A model generated the notes under the pieces. The model was not told the DNA's origin. It was given only the letters and a program-made list of their open reading frames with translations, and did not search any database. The position numbers were made by a program, and so were the translations under genes. 64,000 nt of DNA from positions 235,051,303-235,115,302 of the forward strand of contig NC_081415.1 of assembly GCF_030272615.1 (NCBI RefSeq), in the 5' to 3' direction. This DNA is from Cryptomeria japonica (lineage: Eukaryota > Streptophyta > Pinopsida > Cupressales > Cupressaceae). Positions 24,680 to 37,129 of this stretch are shown here, in pieces. The stretch's first letter is position 1. Each line of letters opens with the position of its first letter.

Positions 24680-24734
24680 TGCAAAGAGGCTAGGGTAGTC
24701 ATATAGAAGGCCTAAGAGAAAGAACATTCATTGA
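24633..24734 (+). repeat. 31-bp direct duplication at the CWC22 retrocopy 3' end
   Basis: TAGAAGG(T/C)CTAAGAGAAAGA continuing into ACATTCATTGA occurs at 24633-24663, inside the last codons, and again at 24704-24734, a 71-bp period. It marks a local duplication after insertion or near the insertion edge. Confidence 0.75.
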
Positions 24735-27700
24735 CATTTCTTGAGAATTTCAAAGGGGAAAATAATAGTGATGGAGGACTGATATGTGACAATCATTGAA
24801 ACTCATATCAATAAGGGTCAAAGCACATAGCAATGATGCCTAAGGATAGTAAATAGTAAATAGCTCTGTCCACAATAGCCAAAAGAAATCATACAAGGCA
24901 AAACATGATTCCAGCCTTCCAAAACAGAGAACAACATTCTTTTCACAGTTGTAGCAGTAGTTAACTTAGCAATCATTATCAATAAATACAGCCTCTGTAC
25001 AATCTCAACGCATGGAAAATAAAGTGTCATACAATCGCAACATCAAGATCTAAGATAGTGGACAACATGAAGGGTAAAACAAGGCACGTATATTCACTCA
25101 TATGATTTTTATAGTGTTATTATAATAAGGTGTTCATAGTATTATCAAAAGAGAACTTATAGGTCCAAAATTAGAGACCAATCTTAAGACACCCTTGTCT
25201 AATAAGGGAGTAAATCAATAGCCGAAATGAATCAATAAGAGGCCACAAAATAAGAAGGTATAAATAAAAGGGCTTATTTATAAGGAGAAAAGAAGCATTA
25301 GAGAAGAGTTTTACATCAACCAAGGGTAGAGATAAAGGAAAATAAACTTTTCTATACAATCCAAGGTCACCATTTCAGTGATATAAAGATAGAATAGTGC
25401 TTATGGATAGTTGACAACGATCACGAAGAATGAGAAGAAAGGATGTAAAAAAGATTGCCCTAAATCACGTTGAAGAGAACACAAAGATGCAGTCTATGTA
25501 GTAGCACAAAGAGACAAAGACAAATAAAACCTTCATTTTCTAAGCCAAATCAGTCTATGGAGGGCATTGAATAATAAATGTCAAGAATGTTGTTATTTTA
25601 ACACATAAAAACACTAAGACATACAATCCTTAGGTCTGCAAAGATCTCATCATTAATAGACAGATTGTTGATGCCACTGTTCCAAACACATAGATGTCCA
25701 AACATAGAGATCATGACATATAGAAGTCATCATAACAAGACATCATGAGTAGCTACAACCATAGGACTCATAATGCAATGAACATTTTCTGTCCCAACGC
25801 TTCTTTACAGTCATAAGATCATAAAGACAATTAAATGTATAAGAAAGGGTAGTATATCAGTGAAAGTCACAATGAAAAGGGACATAAGGGTAGCCAATAA
25901 CATGAAGTGGAGGCTTCTAAACAATGATTAGTACAACCTACCCTAGAACTACAATCATAGCACATGAACAATGCCACATTTTCAACAAGTGCAGAGATGA
26001 AAAAATATTTGTGTGCCTTAAGAGTAGTGACATATTCATGTGCCTTAAGAGTAGTGACCCATCACAAGTTATGCATAGAGGATCAATGCTAAGTATAGCC
26101 ATGGAATGGTCACTGAAGACCTTATTCATGACAATGTCAACGAGCTTCTTGAGAGACTGAAGAAGAATTGAAGGATATCTCAAGAAACAATCTTTTGACT
26201 ATTAAAAGGGATAAAATTATGGTAGCAGTCATTGTCAAAGATGCCAAAGCAAGTATCATAGTGCATCAAACTATAATGACAGTGAGACAAAGAATCACAA
26301 ACAAAGACTAAAATTTTCAGTCAGAGTGATAACAGATAGAGCAAGCAACCCATAGTTGTTTCAATAGTTTGAAGAGAATTCCTTGAGAGAGAACAATGCA
26401 AGCTCAAGTTGAAGAAGGATACAAGCATCAAGGCACTTAACATAAGCTAGGTAAATAGTGATTGTAAGCCTTTGATAGTAAGAGAAACCAAAAGGAATGT
26501 TGTGACAAAGATGTGTGATCAGAATAGGGTCTTCATAAGATTTAATAGTCATGACCAACATTGTAAAAATCCATCAAAGTAGCCTTAGTATACTTCAAGG
26601 ACAGTCAAATAAGCCTTTGATAGTATTGAAGGGATAGTGACAACATGTGCATCTAGTAGACAATAGCCTTTTAAAGGTCATAGAAGTCATGTCATGGTTC
26701 CATGAAAGACAAAGATAGCTCTGTGATAAAGAGTCTCAGTCATACCCAGGTTCAAAATAAAGTTTACAGCCTCAATAAAAAAATATACATCACTGTGGAC
26801 TTTTCCATAAGATATCTCTATGAATGGTCAAAAGGCAATGCTCACAATATCATGACACTATCACAAATTCTGCAATCATGAGAACAAATATAAAGCTCAA
26901 AATATTGTTGCCCATATTAGTTAAATAATAGTCTATTTGACTATCATTGGTTGAATAGAAATATAGGTCTAAAAGGGCTTCAAGGAGAAATCATCCATAG
27001 TAATTATGCAAGATGATCATGAAGGTAATTTTCAAAATATGAGGAAGAGCAGTCCTTTCATCTTAAGATCAATCCCTTGTTCTTTAAGATTAAGCCTTCA
27101 ATGCTATCACCAAAAGAGCTTAAAAGGACATTGTCATAGAGAAGAATAGTGTGTTGGATATTGCTACTGCTAGGATATGTTGTTGTCATTGATATCAACA
27201 TATTCCTATGTTTTGGTGTTGCACAGAGTTGTTTGGTGTTTTGGTGATTGCATTGAGTTGATCTGGTTGGTTTATCTATTTAGGATGTTGGAATACTTCA
27301 TTCCTTATTGTTTCAGTGATCCAAAAGTTTACATGATCATATCATTTAATCTGGTTTGAAGTTCAAGCTTTTTGTTTAGTGGTTGGCAGAGTTTGGTATT
27401 TGATTCGATGAGCTTTGGTGTGATCATATATTTGGTTGCATATTTGGGAGAATGTTTTGGATGTTCATGTGTATCTTCATTTCAGATGGTTCGTGATTTG
27501 GTGCTTCACAAGATATATTTCTAGTCTAGATTGTTGTTGTTGAGTGTTCTTGAGTTCTATTGTGTTGATCGATGAAGATTTAAATAAGTGGTGTTGGTGC
27601 AGCTATTGTGGATGGTTCTAACGTGCTTGTTAGATATGTTTTGAGATGAAAAAGAAGAGTTAGCTGGTTTTGGTTCAATGATGATAATTTCTATTTTCAA

Positions 27701-27806
27701 GTAATTTGATTCGGTATATTATACTGAAATGTGATTTCATAACTAACATTTCAACTTCTATATAACTAGTTCTATAGCCCAATTTTCTTGCCTATGAAGA
27801 AAGACC
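24735..27806. other. long spacer, probably decayed repeat sequence
   Basis: No supported gene. Small tandem duplications occur, for example TGTGCCTTAAGAGTAGTGAC at 26012-26031 and 26039-26058. The part from about 27170 to 27790 is richer in G and T with a different texture and might be an LTR or the 5' part of the CACTA element, but I found no diagnostic ends. Confidence 0.45.
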
Positions 27807-30800
27807 ATGTCAGACAATATCAACGAACAACAAAATAAGGAGACAATTGCTAGATTGTGGTCTAACTTGAAAAGAAAAGGTGATGGAAAATGTTATTGTC
27901 CATGCAAAATTTGTAAGGGGTTAAAGACTAGAAAACTTCTAATCAAAACAACGAAGAAACATGGTAGGCTGCATGGTCACATTGAAGGTGGACATGATTA
28001 TCATCCATTGGTAAGTTTTTCATTATATCATTTTAACAATTTATATACATAATAAATCACGTGATGATGAGATCTGATCACGATTTATTTATGTTTATCA
28101 ATTTTATATAGGTCGAGCACCCCAAAGCACATGGTATGGATCAACACAACCCTGAGAATATGATTTTCGAAGTGGATGAACATGGAGGTGTGAATATCGA
28201 AGCTGAAGATAATGATCCCATGGAAGATGACGATCATGAGCCAAAAAACACAATTGAAGATGATGGTACAAATACATTGATCCATGACTCATTTAGTACT
28301 CGCGCATCTGATCATGATGATGAAGATGACCTTGATGTTGTTCATGATGTCCCTCTACTTGAGAAGGCATTTGAGGCCCTTTACGAAGGCTCGCAGGCAA
28401 CTCTTCTCTCCGTTGTATTGTTGTTGGTGAACTTGAAGGTTATGAATGGTTTATCCAACATAACAATGTCACGTATGTTAAGGTATGTCATATATGTCAT
28501 AATAAACTATGAATAATGTTGTACCATTAATTTTCTTTATATTAGCAAATTATTTTTTTGCTGTAGATTGATAGGTGATTTTTTGTTACCACCATCAAAT
28601 ATTCTACCTTGCTCATACCAAGAATTATCTGTCATTATGAAAGATATTGGAATGGAGTATCAAGCAATAGATGCTTGTCCCAATGATCATATTATATATC
28701 ACAAACAACATGAATTTCGAACTGAATGTCATATCAATAGATATCGAACAAATCAAATAACAAAAAGGGTTCCTCGCAAGGTTCTTCGCTATATTCCCAT
28801 TATTCCACCTATGCAACGATTATTCAAGTGCACTAGCTTGGCACAATTTATGGATTACCATGCACACAATAGAAGTCGAGATGACATTATTCAAATGCCT
28901 GCAGATGGTTCAACATTTATGGACATAGAGGAAAAGTGGCCACACTTTAAAGAAGAACCTCGTAATCTCAGGCTTTCATTGGCAGCGGACGGTGTCAATC
29001 CATTTGGAGAGATGAGATCTGTTTACTCAGTGTGGTCTATTTTTGTTATCAACAATAACATTCCTCCATGGATATCAATAAAGAGGGAGCACATAATGTT
29101 GGCAATGATTGTTCCAGGTATTTTATCATTTAAATATAGTCGTCTAAATTTAATTATAAATATTGCAGTAAAATGGTCATAATAATTATGTAATGTTTTT
29201 GTTCATTCGATTAGGTAAGTACCAAGTTAAAGATATGAATGTATATATCGAGCCTCTTATCAATGATTTGTTGGAGTTATGGAATGGTGTCACTATGTAT
29301 GATGTCTCTAGACCAATAGGACAAAGACAATTTCAATTCCGTGCGATGCTTCTATGGACAATACACGATGCCCCGAGGCTAACACATTTTTGTGGTATGT
29401 TATAGTGTTTAAGTTGTGCATGAATATTATAATTCAAAAAATTATCATATTTAATCCAATTATACATTATCTTGTAGGTCTTCAAACTTTGTGGTCCAAA
29501 GATGAAATCTCATCATTCAAAAAGTTTAGGAAAGCAGGTGTTTGATGAGTAGAGGCACTTTCTCCACAAAAATCGTAAGTATCGAAATACTGAAAAACAT
29601 CTTTTCAATGGGAAAGAAGAGAATACATCAAAGCCACGAAGAATGACACCTCACATGTGGAAGTTGAAATATAATAGAATTAATCGTCAAGGTAATGTCA
29701 TTCCATCTATTGGTTTGTCATAAAACATCTTTTCTATTTTGTTTTGTTTACTGATGACGTGATTGATGATCATGAAGGTCGTGAAGGCATAAATGACCAC
29801 CTTCCTAAGGGACTAAAAAGTTATCCCTGACAATTTAGTAGGTTGCCCTACTACGAGCAGTTACAAATTGTTCATTTGTTTGATAGTATGCATATTGGAA
29901 AGAATATAATAGAGACAGTATGGAAAATATTGGATGGAAGGCGTGACAAAGAAAAAATTGTCAAAATATGTAGTGACATTCAGGATTCCAATCATGCAAT
30001 GATAAATGCCATTCAATCAAATAGCCATGGAGACCAGATTAATATAAGTGAGCTTCCTTGGTTATTAACGGACCAGCGAAGCAATGCTATAAAAGAAGTC
30101 ATACGAAAAAATTGATTTCCCATAGGATTTGCTGCGAACATAAACAATCTCATATCAAAGAAAAGTGAATTTGGGCCAGGGATGAAAACGCATGATTGTC
30201 ATACCTTCATTAAGGTAATTCATGTTCTTATGTTTTTAGTATGTATTTAAGTACTGCGCATACGTGTACTTTTCATTGTATTATGTTACAAAAAAATGAA
30301 AAGATAATTTTATAATTATTGCAGTACGTTCTACCTCTATCTCTCCCAGACGGCTTCGACAATAATGTCAAGCAAGTCATATATGATCTTGGAAAATGCA
30401 TGAGGTAAGTAGTGATATTTGTTCAGTTCGTTGTATAGATATTATATTTGTGTTTTGTTTTACTTGTTATTTAATATATTTTTTTGCATCTTGAATACCT
30501 TGTAGGTGGTTGTCATGTAAAGAAATCCATAAAGACGATATAAAATATTGGAAGAGAAAAATTCCTCATTTAATGTGTGAAATGCAAAAGTGTCTACCTC
30601 TAGCTTTTTTCAATGCACAAGAACACTACCTCATACACCAAGTTGAGGAGATTGAATTGTGTGGACCTATACACACTAGGTCAATGTGGATGGTTGAGAG
30701 GCACTTGAAATTTTTGAAGGCTTTGGTTCAACAAAGAGCACATCCCGAGGGTTCTATGGTGGAGGGATATATGGTATACCAGACTATGCTGTACATTTCT

Positions 30801-31951
30801 AAATATCTTTGTAAGTTTGCAGCAAAGATCCACGTGGATCGCATTTGGGATCCTAACACCATTAACAAATTCAAAGGGGAGTACTTGATGAGGAAAGGTA
30901 GATTGAGGAAAGTGTGAGGTAATTATAAGATGTTATTGTAGTTAATTAATTCTTAATCTTCAAAATAAATCGATTGTAAGACGTCTATTTTTTTTTGTAC
31001 AGTTGGTCGAGAGTGGGATGCACTACATTTGTATATTGCAAACAATCTTGACTGGATGATGGTATGGATTGAACGTTGTCAACATTCTGGATGCATGTTA
31101 ACATGGGAAGGTGTGGCTTCATTGGTTAAAGAAGAACATCGTAATGGAGATTCCAATGTTACGCAAAGGGAAATTGATTTAGTGTATGGTTTAAGAGATA
31201 AACATGTACATATAAATTTATTAATCACCCATATGTTTATCAACTCACAATGCAATAAAATTTACATGTTTGACATATCGCAGGTCAAACACCACAACGC
31301 TATGTGCTTCAATGGTCATAAATTTTGCATAAAAAAGTTGGATGACATGAAGAAAACTTATGATTTTGGCATTACTGCAGTCTTTGAGGTGACAAATATT
31401 TCATCGAGAAATGACATACATCCTCAATAGTCTCAAAATCGATACTATGGCATTTTGGATGATATACTTGAGTGTAACTTTAATTCCTTCAAATTAGTTT
31501 TGTTCATCGTCAAATGGTACAGGCTACGATTGAATAAAAATTATCCTGATAGAACTGTTATTGAACATGATAATGGTTTAATAATGCTAAATACAAGGTC
31601 ATTTGAACCACTTGGGGATGAGCCCTATGTTCTTCCAAGCCAATGTGAGCAAGTATTTTACTCAGAGGTTCCACATAAACCGGGTTGGTCATTTGTTGTT
31701 AGACATGATCCAAGAGGAAGGCCGATAAAGTATAATGTGATGGAAGAAGAAGATACCGAAGAAGTAGAAGATGAAGTGGATGATGATCATGATCGACAGT
31801 TTCTCAATGATGATGATGAAGAAGAAGAAGAAGAAGAAGAAGAAGAAGAAGAAGAAGAAGATGATGATGATGATGATGATGATGGTGATGGTGATGGTGA
31901 TGGTGATGGTGATGGTGATGGTGATGATGGTGATGATGATGGTGAAGACGT

Positions 31952-32004
<53 letters not shown>

Positions 32005-32045
32005 TTGGAAATGATGACCTTGATGTTAATGATGATGAAGAATGA
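27807..32045 (+). pseudogene. CACTA transposase (TNP2, DUF4218, DUF4216), multi-exon
   Basis: The exon chain with GT-AG borders is 27807-28010, 28112-28482, 28567-29117, 29215-29394, 29478-29691, 29778-30214, 30325-30404, 30506-30917 and 31003 onward. Phases join cleanly in the early part. Exon 1 has the N-terminal zinc-binding pattern CYCPCKICKG. Transposase_21/TNP2 follows (IDACPNDHIIYHK, LSLAADGVNPFGEMRS, VWSIFVINNNIPPWIS). Next is a DUF4218 region (YVLPLSLPDGFDNNVKQVIY, LAFFNAQEHYLIHQVEEIEL, MWMVERHLKFLKALVQQRAH). Last comes DUF4216 (NRYYGILDDILEC, LPSQCEQVFYSEVPHKPGWS) and a long acidic tail. Breaks: frameshift near 29490, TAG near 29550 (VFDE then stop), TGA near 29828, TGA near 30113 (IRKN then stop) and TAG near 31430. 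The protein would cut and rejoin element ends in the nucleus; this copy cannot. Confidence 0.9.
31741..32041 (+). repeat. (GAA)n/(GAT)n trinucleotide tract coding the acidic tail
   Basis: Runs of GAA (Glu) near 31818-31860 and GAT/GGT (Asp/Gly) from 31861 to 32035 form the C-terminus of the CACTA transposase gene. An acidic tail is common in this family, but the length here is microsatellite expansion. Met- and Lys-rich frames across it are artefacts. Confidence 0.9.
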
Positions 32046-33017
32046 AATGTATGAGGTATGCGATTAGTATATTATCTATTTAATATTGACTTCTTGATAG
32101 AATTTTTTTTACATAATTAATTCATTAGGTTTTGAATTCTAATGCCATTACATAATTAATTCATGACGCACCTTTTAATATGGAGATGGAGATGGGGAGA
32201 GTGACTATTTATGTGACATTTTTTAAACTATGTTTATTTATGGAAATTGGATTGTTTATTACCTATGTGATGGATGGTGATTTATGATACATATGTGATG
32301 GATTACATGTTTATGATGACACATGATATGTGATGCTAATTGTGATGCTTAATTACATATATGATGTCACATCATGTGATGCTTCTTATGCTTATGATAT
32401 GTATATATTTATTGTTTATCAACTTACAAATGTAGTAATGCTTATGATGCTCAATTGATGGTGTTGATTTCAGGTATAGTCCCTGTGTGATGTTATTACC
32501 CTTGGTGGGAACAGGTCGTTGACTACATACATTGTCAACCATTTAGTTGAGGATCCTGCATAGTCTACATAAAGTAAAGGTAAGGAATCAAAAAATTTAC
32601 AATGATTTTGATGACATCTTTATATTATTTAATACTCTTTTTGTCTACAAAGTTCATGTTGTTCATGTTGTGTACTATGTAATTTTTATCTAACATAAGA
32701 TAATTGATTTACATTGTACAGGACCTTGAACCCCTTTGACGAGAATCCTGCACAGTCTCATGGATGGATAGGTATAACTAGTCAATACACCCTATAGAAA
32801 CAATTTATTTTTAAAAAATTACTTGGAAAACAAACTTCCTTAGTTTTTCAAACCTCAACATTAGCAGCAAATCTATTACAGTTATCAACACTTGAGGCCC
32901 TGGTTGGACTTATTCCAGTTTTCATCCCAAAATCAACTTTAGGGCTGACTTCTTCATCAACATTACCCTCATTTGCAAAATTTCTCTCTCGTTACCAATT
33001 AACTCTCTCATTTCATG

Positions 33018-34974
33018 GAGTGCAGGTACCCCCAAATAGGTATTTGTCAGATCTGTCTTCGTCGAGTGAGGAAAATGCAGGAATAGAAAATGAAAGTGAC
33101 ACATGTAGTAGGTCTACAATAGGGAGATCAACAAGATGTCAAAAGATTAGAAGAAAATTCAATAAACACATGAAATTTTTCCTTGCTCAAGGGGGGTCAT
33201 GTTCTTATGATGATAAGACCAAATGCGACATTGAGGTGCCCCTGAGGTACAAACATCTATAGAAACAATGGGTTCCCAAGGAACTTCCTCCAATAAACAT
33301 CGATTTTTGTGTTAATGATAGGATATATCACATAACACCTTCGTCGTTACATGGTTTAGGCTTATTTTCCATGGACGACATAAAGGTTTGTTACAATAGA
33401 GTTGCTGAATTGATGGAGTTTGTTGGATCTTGTTACAATTACAATAATTGGATGCAAATTGTTAAATATAAAAAAAGTATGCGTAGATATGCACTGTCAG
33501 CAAATTATATACAACAGAAAGATAATGATCAAAGTAAACGAGTGGCTGTATACATTGATGGTCGGCCAAAAGCAATAGGGAATATTGCAGGTTTTATAAA
33601 TAGTATGCGACCTGGGTCAACTAATAAACAACCCAATTGCATATTTGAGGCGCACGAGGGAAATCATGTATTTGTATGTACGATAAAATCAATAAGTGCA
33701 GGCAAAGAGCTTCTAATCGATTACAGTTTGAATCGTATAGATACAAACAAATTTAATATCATGGGGGTGGTACGTACTATATACAATTTAAATTAACCAA
33801 CCTCCAATTAATGAATCCAATATACCATTTTATTATGAAGTTTTTTTTGCTAAGTCTATTGGTTTAATTTTGCTAACGTTTTTTATATTTTTTCTTTGTC
33901 ACAGGCCGACATGGATCCATCACATATTGCAGATAGGGATGTAGCTTGCGACACTTCTACCGAGCAGGTAAACCTCATTGTAATTGTACAAATTAGATAG
34001 AAGCAAACTGTTACATTATTATGTTCTTTTTTTTAGTGATTTATACTAATTTTGTAATTGTTAATGATATTCTTGACACAAATGGATGTTCGGGGAAAGG
34101 GAAAGGGAGTTGCAGTACCTGAGCACCTTTCTAGGGATGTGGAATCATTAGGGTTAAGCGATGATGACCCTGAAGATACCACACACCTTATGAAATTCTT
34201 TAAAATGCCTCTTAGAAAAATTAGAAAAGAGATTGTTGCTTTGGCAGCCGTGCATCCTATTACTGATGAGATACGAGAGAGGGTGGAATTATTGCTTCGA
34301 ACAATAGAAAACTTGCAAGTAAGTAGTAATGAAAGCTTTAATTATAACAAAAGTTCAATAATGGTTTATATTTTATTCTCTTTTATGTCATTAACTAAAA
34401 TATGTACGTATTATTTTTACAGCAATTTATCTGTCCTCATGAAAGTCGTTCCCACGATCAGGGTGTTGCAGGATCTTCAGGTGATGACAATTTTCTTGTA
34501 TTATTGCTTGCTTAGATTATCACTCTGAGTACCCAAAACACATCATACTTGATACTGTCAATTTTCAAAATAAAGGTTCATCCTTGTTTACAATTCTTGC
34601 ACTTTTCATATATTTAATGTTTGATATATTTAATGTATTATTCTTTAGGTGCTATCAATGTTACTGTGCAAATGTCGCTGCCGCCTCATCAGAGGTTACC
34701 CTCACTTGTATTGCTGACTGCAATGTCGACAACACGTAGCATGCAGACATCCTCTAGTGCACGTCATATTGGCCCGCCCACTGTTGGTAGATCCCTCCTT
34801 TGCTCTATCTTCTATCATGTGTTTATTTCCCTTCAAGCGTTCTTTCTTGAATTCTAATGCCATTTTATAGTGGATTCATTTTTTGCAGGAGGAGATGCAC
34901 ATGAGGATGTGCCAAAGGTGACTACTGCTGATAACATACCATCATTTCTTGGATCTTCTCATATTCAGGGATAA
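33018..34974 (+). pseudogene. SET-domain gene inside the CACTA element, multi-exon
   Basis: Exon with acceptor at 33018 and donor at 33770 encodes a Ser/Glu-rich and basic N-terminus, then a SET-like domain: HITPSSLHGLGLFSMDDIK, VYIDGRPKAIGNIAGFINS with PNC downstream (standing for the NHSCxPN motif), and AGKELLIDYS (the GEELxxDY motif, 33700-33726). A TAG at 33260-33262 interrupts the frame (after PLRYKHL). Further exons fit in phase: 33905-33967, one ending at 34318 whose 5' acceptor is unclear, 34423-34480, 34649-34786 and 34889-34974 with stop TAA. SET domains usually methylate lysines on histones or other proteins (family knowledge). Here the classical His of NHSC is absent and no pre- or post-SET Cys cluster is seen, so activity is uncertain. 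Its place between transposase and subterminal repeats implies capture by the transposon. Confidence 0.75.
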
Positions 34975-35019
34975 CTTTAAGAAACCCCCCCGAGCAACTG
35001 TGTAAAATCCTGGCGAATC

Positions 35020-35420
35020 AAACATTATTTTTGGGGGAAAATTTTCATATCGATGGTGAATTTTTTTTTTAAAATGAGGAAAATATCATTTTGCATTAGC
35101 AATTTTTTTCCTAGGGTACAAAAATGCCATAATTTTTTGGTGAATAATACCTTGTTCTATGGGGAAAATATTTATTGTGGGAGGCGAATAATTTTTGTTA
35201 AAAGGAACAAATATATAATTGTATGAGCGAAAAATTTTACTCCGAAGGAAAAATTATTTAAATGTATTGGCAATTTTTATCCACCGCTTGAAAATTATTT
35301 AAATGTATTGGCGATTTTTTTCCACCGCTTGAAAATTATTTAATTTGTTTTGGCGAATATTTTGTTATTTATGGTACAATATATAATTCATTGGCGATTT
35401 CATGAATTCATTGCCATTAA
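35020..35420. repeat. subterminal repeats of the CACTA element
   Basis: At least eight variants of TTGGCGAAT or TTGGCGATTTTT occur in 400 bp (for example near 35015, 35140, 35193, 35310, 35360 and 35393). Among them is a 47-bp tandem pair (35265-35350) reading AATTATTTAAATGTATTGGC then a Cys-rich-looking CCACCGCTTGAAA block. Short motifs repeated near the ends are binding sites for transposon-encoded proteins in CACTA elements (known). Assignment here is inference from position and pattern. Confidence 0.55.
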
Positions 35421-35919
35421 TAGACAAGGCACATCACATCACATAATACGTTGAGTTTTATTTCGGCCCAATTTTTTGAAGAGAACATAGCTCACCAGAA
35501 AGTGCCCGGAATGGAATTGGATTCAATAGACACGTATCAAATGTCACGAATCACGATCGATAATTTCGTTCATTTAATATATATCTATTCACTTATGGAA
35601 ATCCACTCTGTCCCCACGACTTCCAATGTGATACTTGCCAATTTGGTACTGGTTCAAAGTTGTTTCCATTTTCGCACAATAGTGCATTTATGGGAAGGAT
35701 TTGCAAAGATACAAAAGATTTAATTTTTTTTATAGCAGTTAATATTGTTAAAGAAGAAATTATTACAATCAAGAGCTTCAACAATTTATATACGATCTCT
35801 GCTTCTTTCATATTCAATTAGCCTTTGCCATTTGGTAGATAAATTGTCGGAGCTCATGGTATTTTAGGTTTATAGGCTCACTGCTTAGGTTGTTTAATTT
35901 GTTAATTTGTTTTCTTAAG
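35421..35919. other. spacer
   Basis: No supported gene. No convincing TAGTG-type CACTA terminus is present; a TAGTG near 35680 lacks the rest of a TIR. Confidence 0.4.
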
Positions 35920-36447
35920 ATGGACACTCCCATCCACTTGAGAAGCATTTCTACAGAGGACTAGAGGGCCTTTCTAGGCTCTGTTAGAGACCCAACCCTC
36001 CAATCAGTCTGCAAGGAGGTTGGGTTGTTCACTAATGAGGTTGTGTGAATGGTGCTGGGCAAAGAATTTCTGCGAAATGAAAATAGGTACTGTGTTAACA
36101 CGGACCTTACATCGTGCTTCTTAGTGTCTCTTCTGGACCTAGGAGGAGACAAGGTGGATATGCTGATGTTGTTGAGGAAGGTTTATAAGGAAGACTTCCT
36201 CGGAGATGACATTACTCTTGTTGTTCTTGCAAAAATTGGGGTGGGGATCCCTTGGGCGAGTGATTTATACAAGCTTCTCCTCCCTAACCAAACACTGCCA
36301 GTGGCCAGGAAACCATTTCTCCTAAACCTAAATGTGGAGCAACTGTCACGTCATAAAAAATGGGCGCGGATTGGCAGGGACTTCCTCCGGAAATGGTTCC
36401 TCCTGGACAACTTTCCAAACTACATGCGCATTGAAGAATTATCTTAG
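35920..36447 (+). pseudogene. unknown protein fragment with two nonsense codons
   Basis: From ATG 35920 one frame of 176 codons continues to a stop at 36447, with TAG near 35960 (after RSISTED) and TGA near 36047 (after LFTNEVV). The residues are well mixed and protein-like: KEFLRNENRYCVNTDLTSCF, VDMLMLLRKVYKEDFLGDD, NVEQLSRHKKWARIGRDFL. G+C is clearly higher than in its surroundings. I recognise no family. It could be the 3' part of a transposon ORF or a captured gene fragment. Confidence 0.45.
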
Positions 36448-37129
36448 CTTATGATGTCCGAAGAATTCTACATGGAAGGAGGGTCAGACTCTTAGGGCAA
36501 AATTGTAAACAATTCCACTACCTGTGCCCTAGCCCCACCCCCTTGTAGTTTTTTTTTCCTATGTCGTTGAACCCTAATAGGCTGCCAATGGCTCACTCAT
36601 TTTGGCTTTTAAATTTTTGGGGGACTCAAGTCTCAGACGAAAAAATTGTAAATTTCAAAAGCATAAATATTAATGATAATTTTTCAAATTCTAGTTTATT
36701 TCACTTTGCCTCTTACAATCTTATGGATATAAAAATGCTTTCTATAATTCTATTTCATTTTTATTTATTAATTTTTTTCAAATTTTTTTTGTATATGAGC
36801 TACGTTATTTCAATTATTTGTTAAACAATGGAAATAAATTTAATACCGTGATCTTTTTTATGTAATGCTATAAAAAAAAAAATTCAATTCGTTCCATTAA
36901 TTATTTGTACATTGATTATGGTTGATTATAATTTTATAAATATATACTATATAGTCATTCAAAATACAAAATTTCAAAAGTATCGAGATATAAAAGTTTG
37001 TCGGTAAATGTTTTTTCATTCTATTAATTCAAAAGTTTGAAGATACAAAATTTGCCCACAACTTATAGCAAGCAGACAAAAAAACTAGTTCATTGCCGAT
37101 AGGCTGCTCACTCAGTCTCACTATCCCCC

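Larger units (their letters stand above)
27807..35420 (+). mobile_element. CACTA (En/Spm-like) DNA transposon with a SET-domain gene
   Basis: The plus strand carries a TNP2-type transposase (27807-32045), then a second multi-exon gene with a SET domain (33018-34974), then a short-repeat-rich subterminal region (35020-35420). Two genes followed by subterminal repeats is the classic CACTA layout. I found no CACTA/TAGTG terminal inverted repeats or 3-bp duplication at either end, so the borders are approximate and the ends may be deleted. The transposase is dead from several nonsense codons and a frameshift. Confidence 0.8.

Noticed and set aside
24157-24702. 181-codon minus-strand frame, Ser/Phe/Leu-rich
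   Set aside because: Antisense shadow of the Ser/Asp/Lys-rich CWC22 C-terminus; no independent signal.
31771-32067. Lys/Met-rich frame
   Set aside because: Out-of-frame reading of the GAA/GAT tract in the transposase tail.
35675-35690. TAGTG as a CACTA terminus
   Set aside because: A 5-mer alone is not evidence; no longer TIR, partner end or 3-bp duplication is visible.
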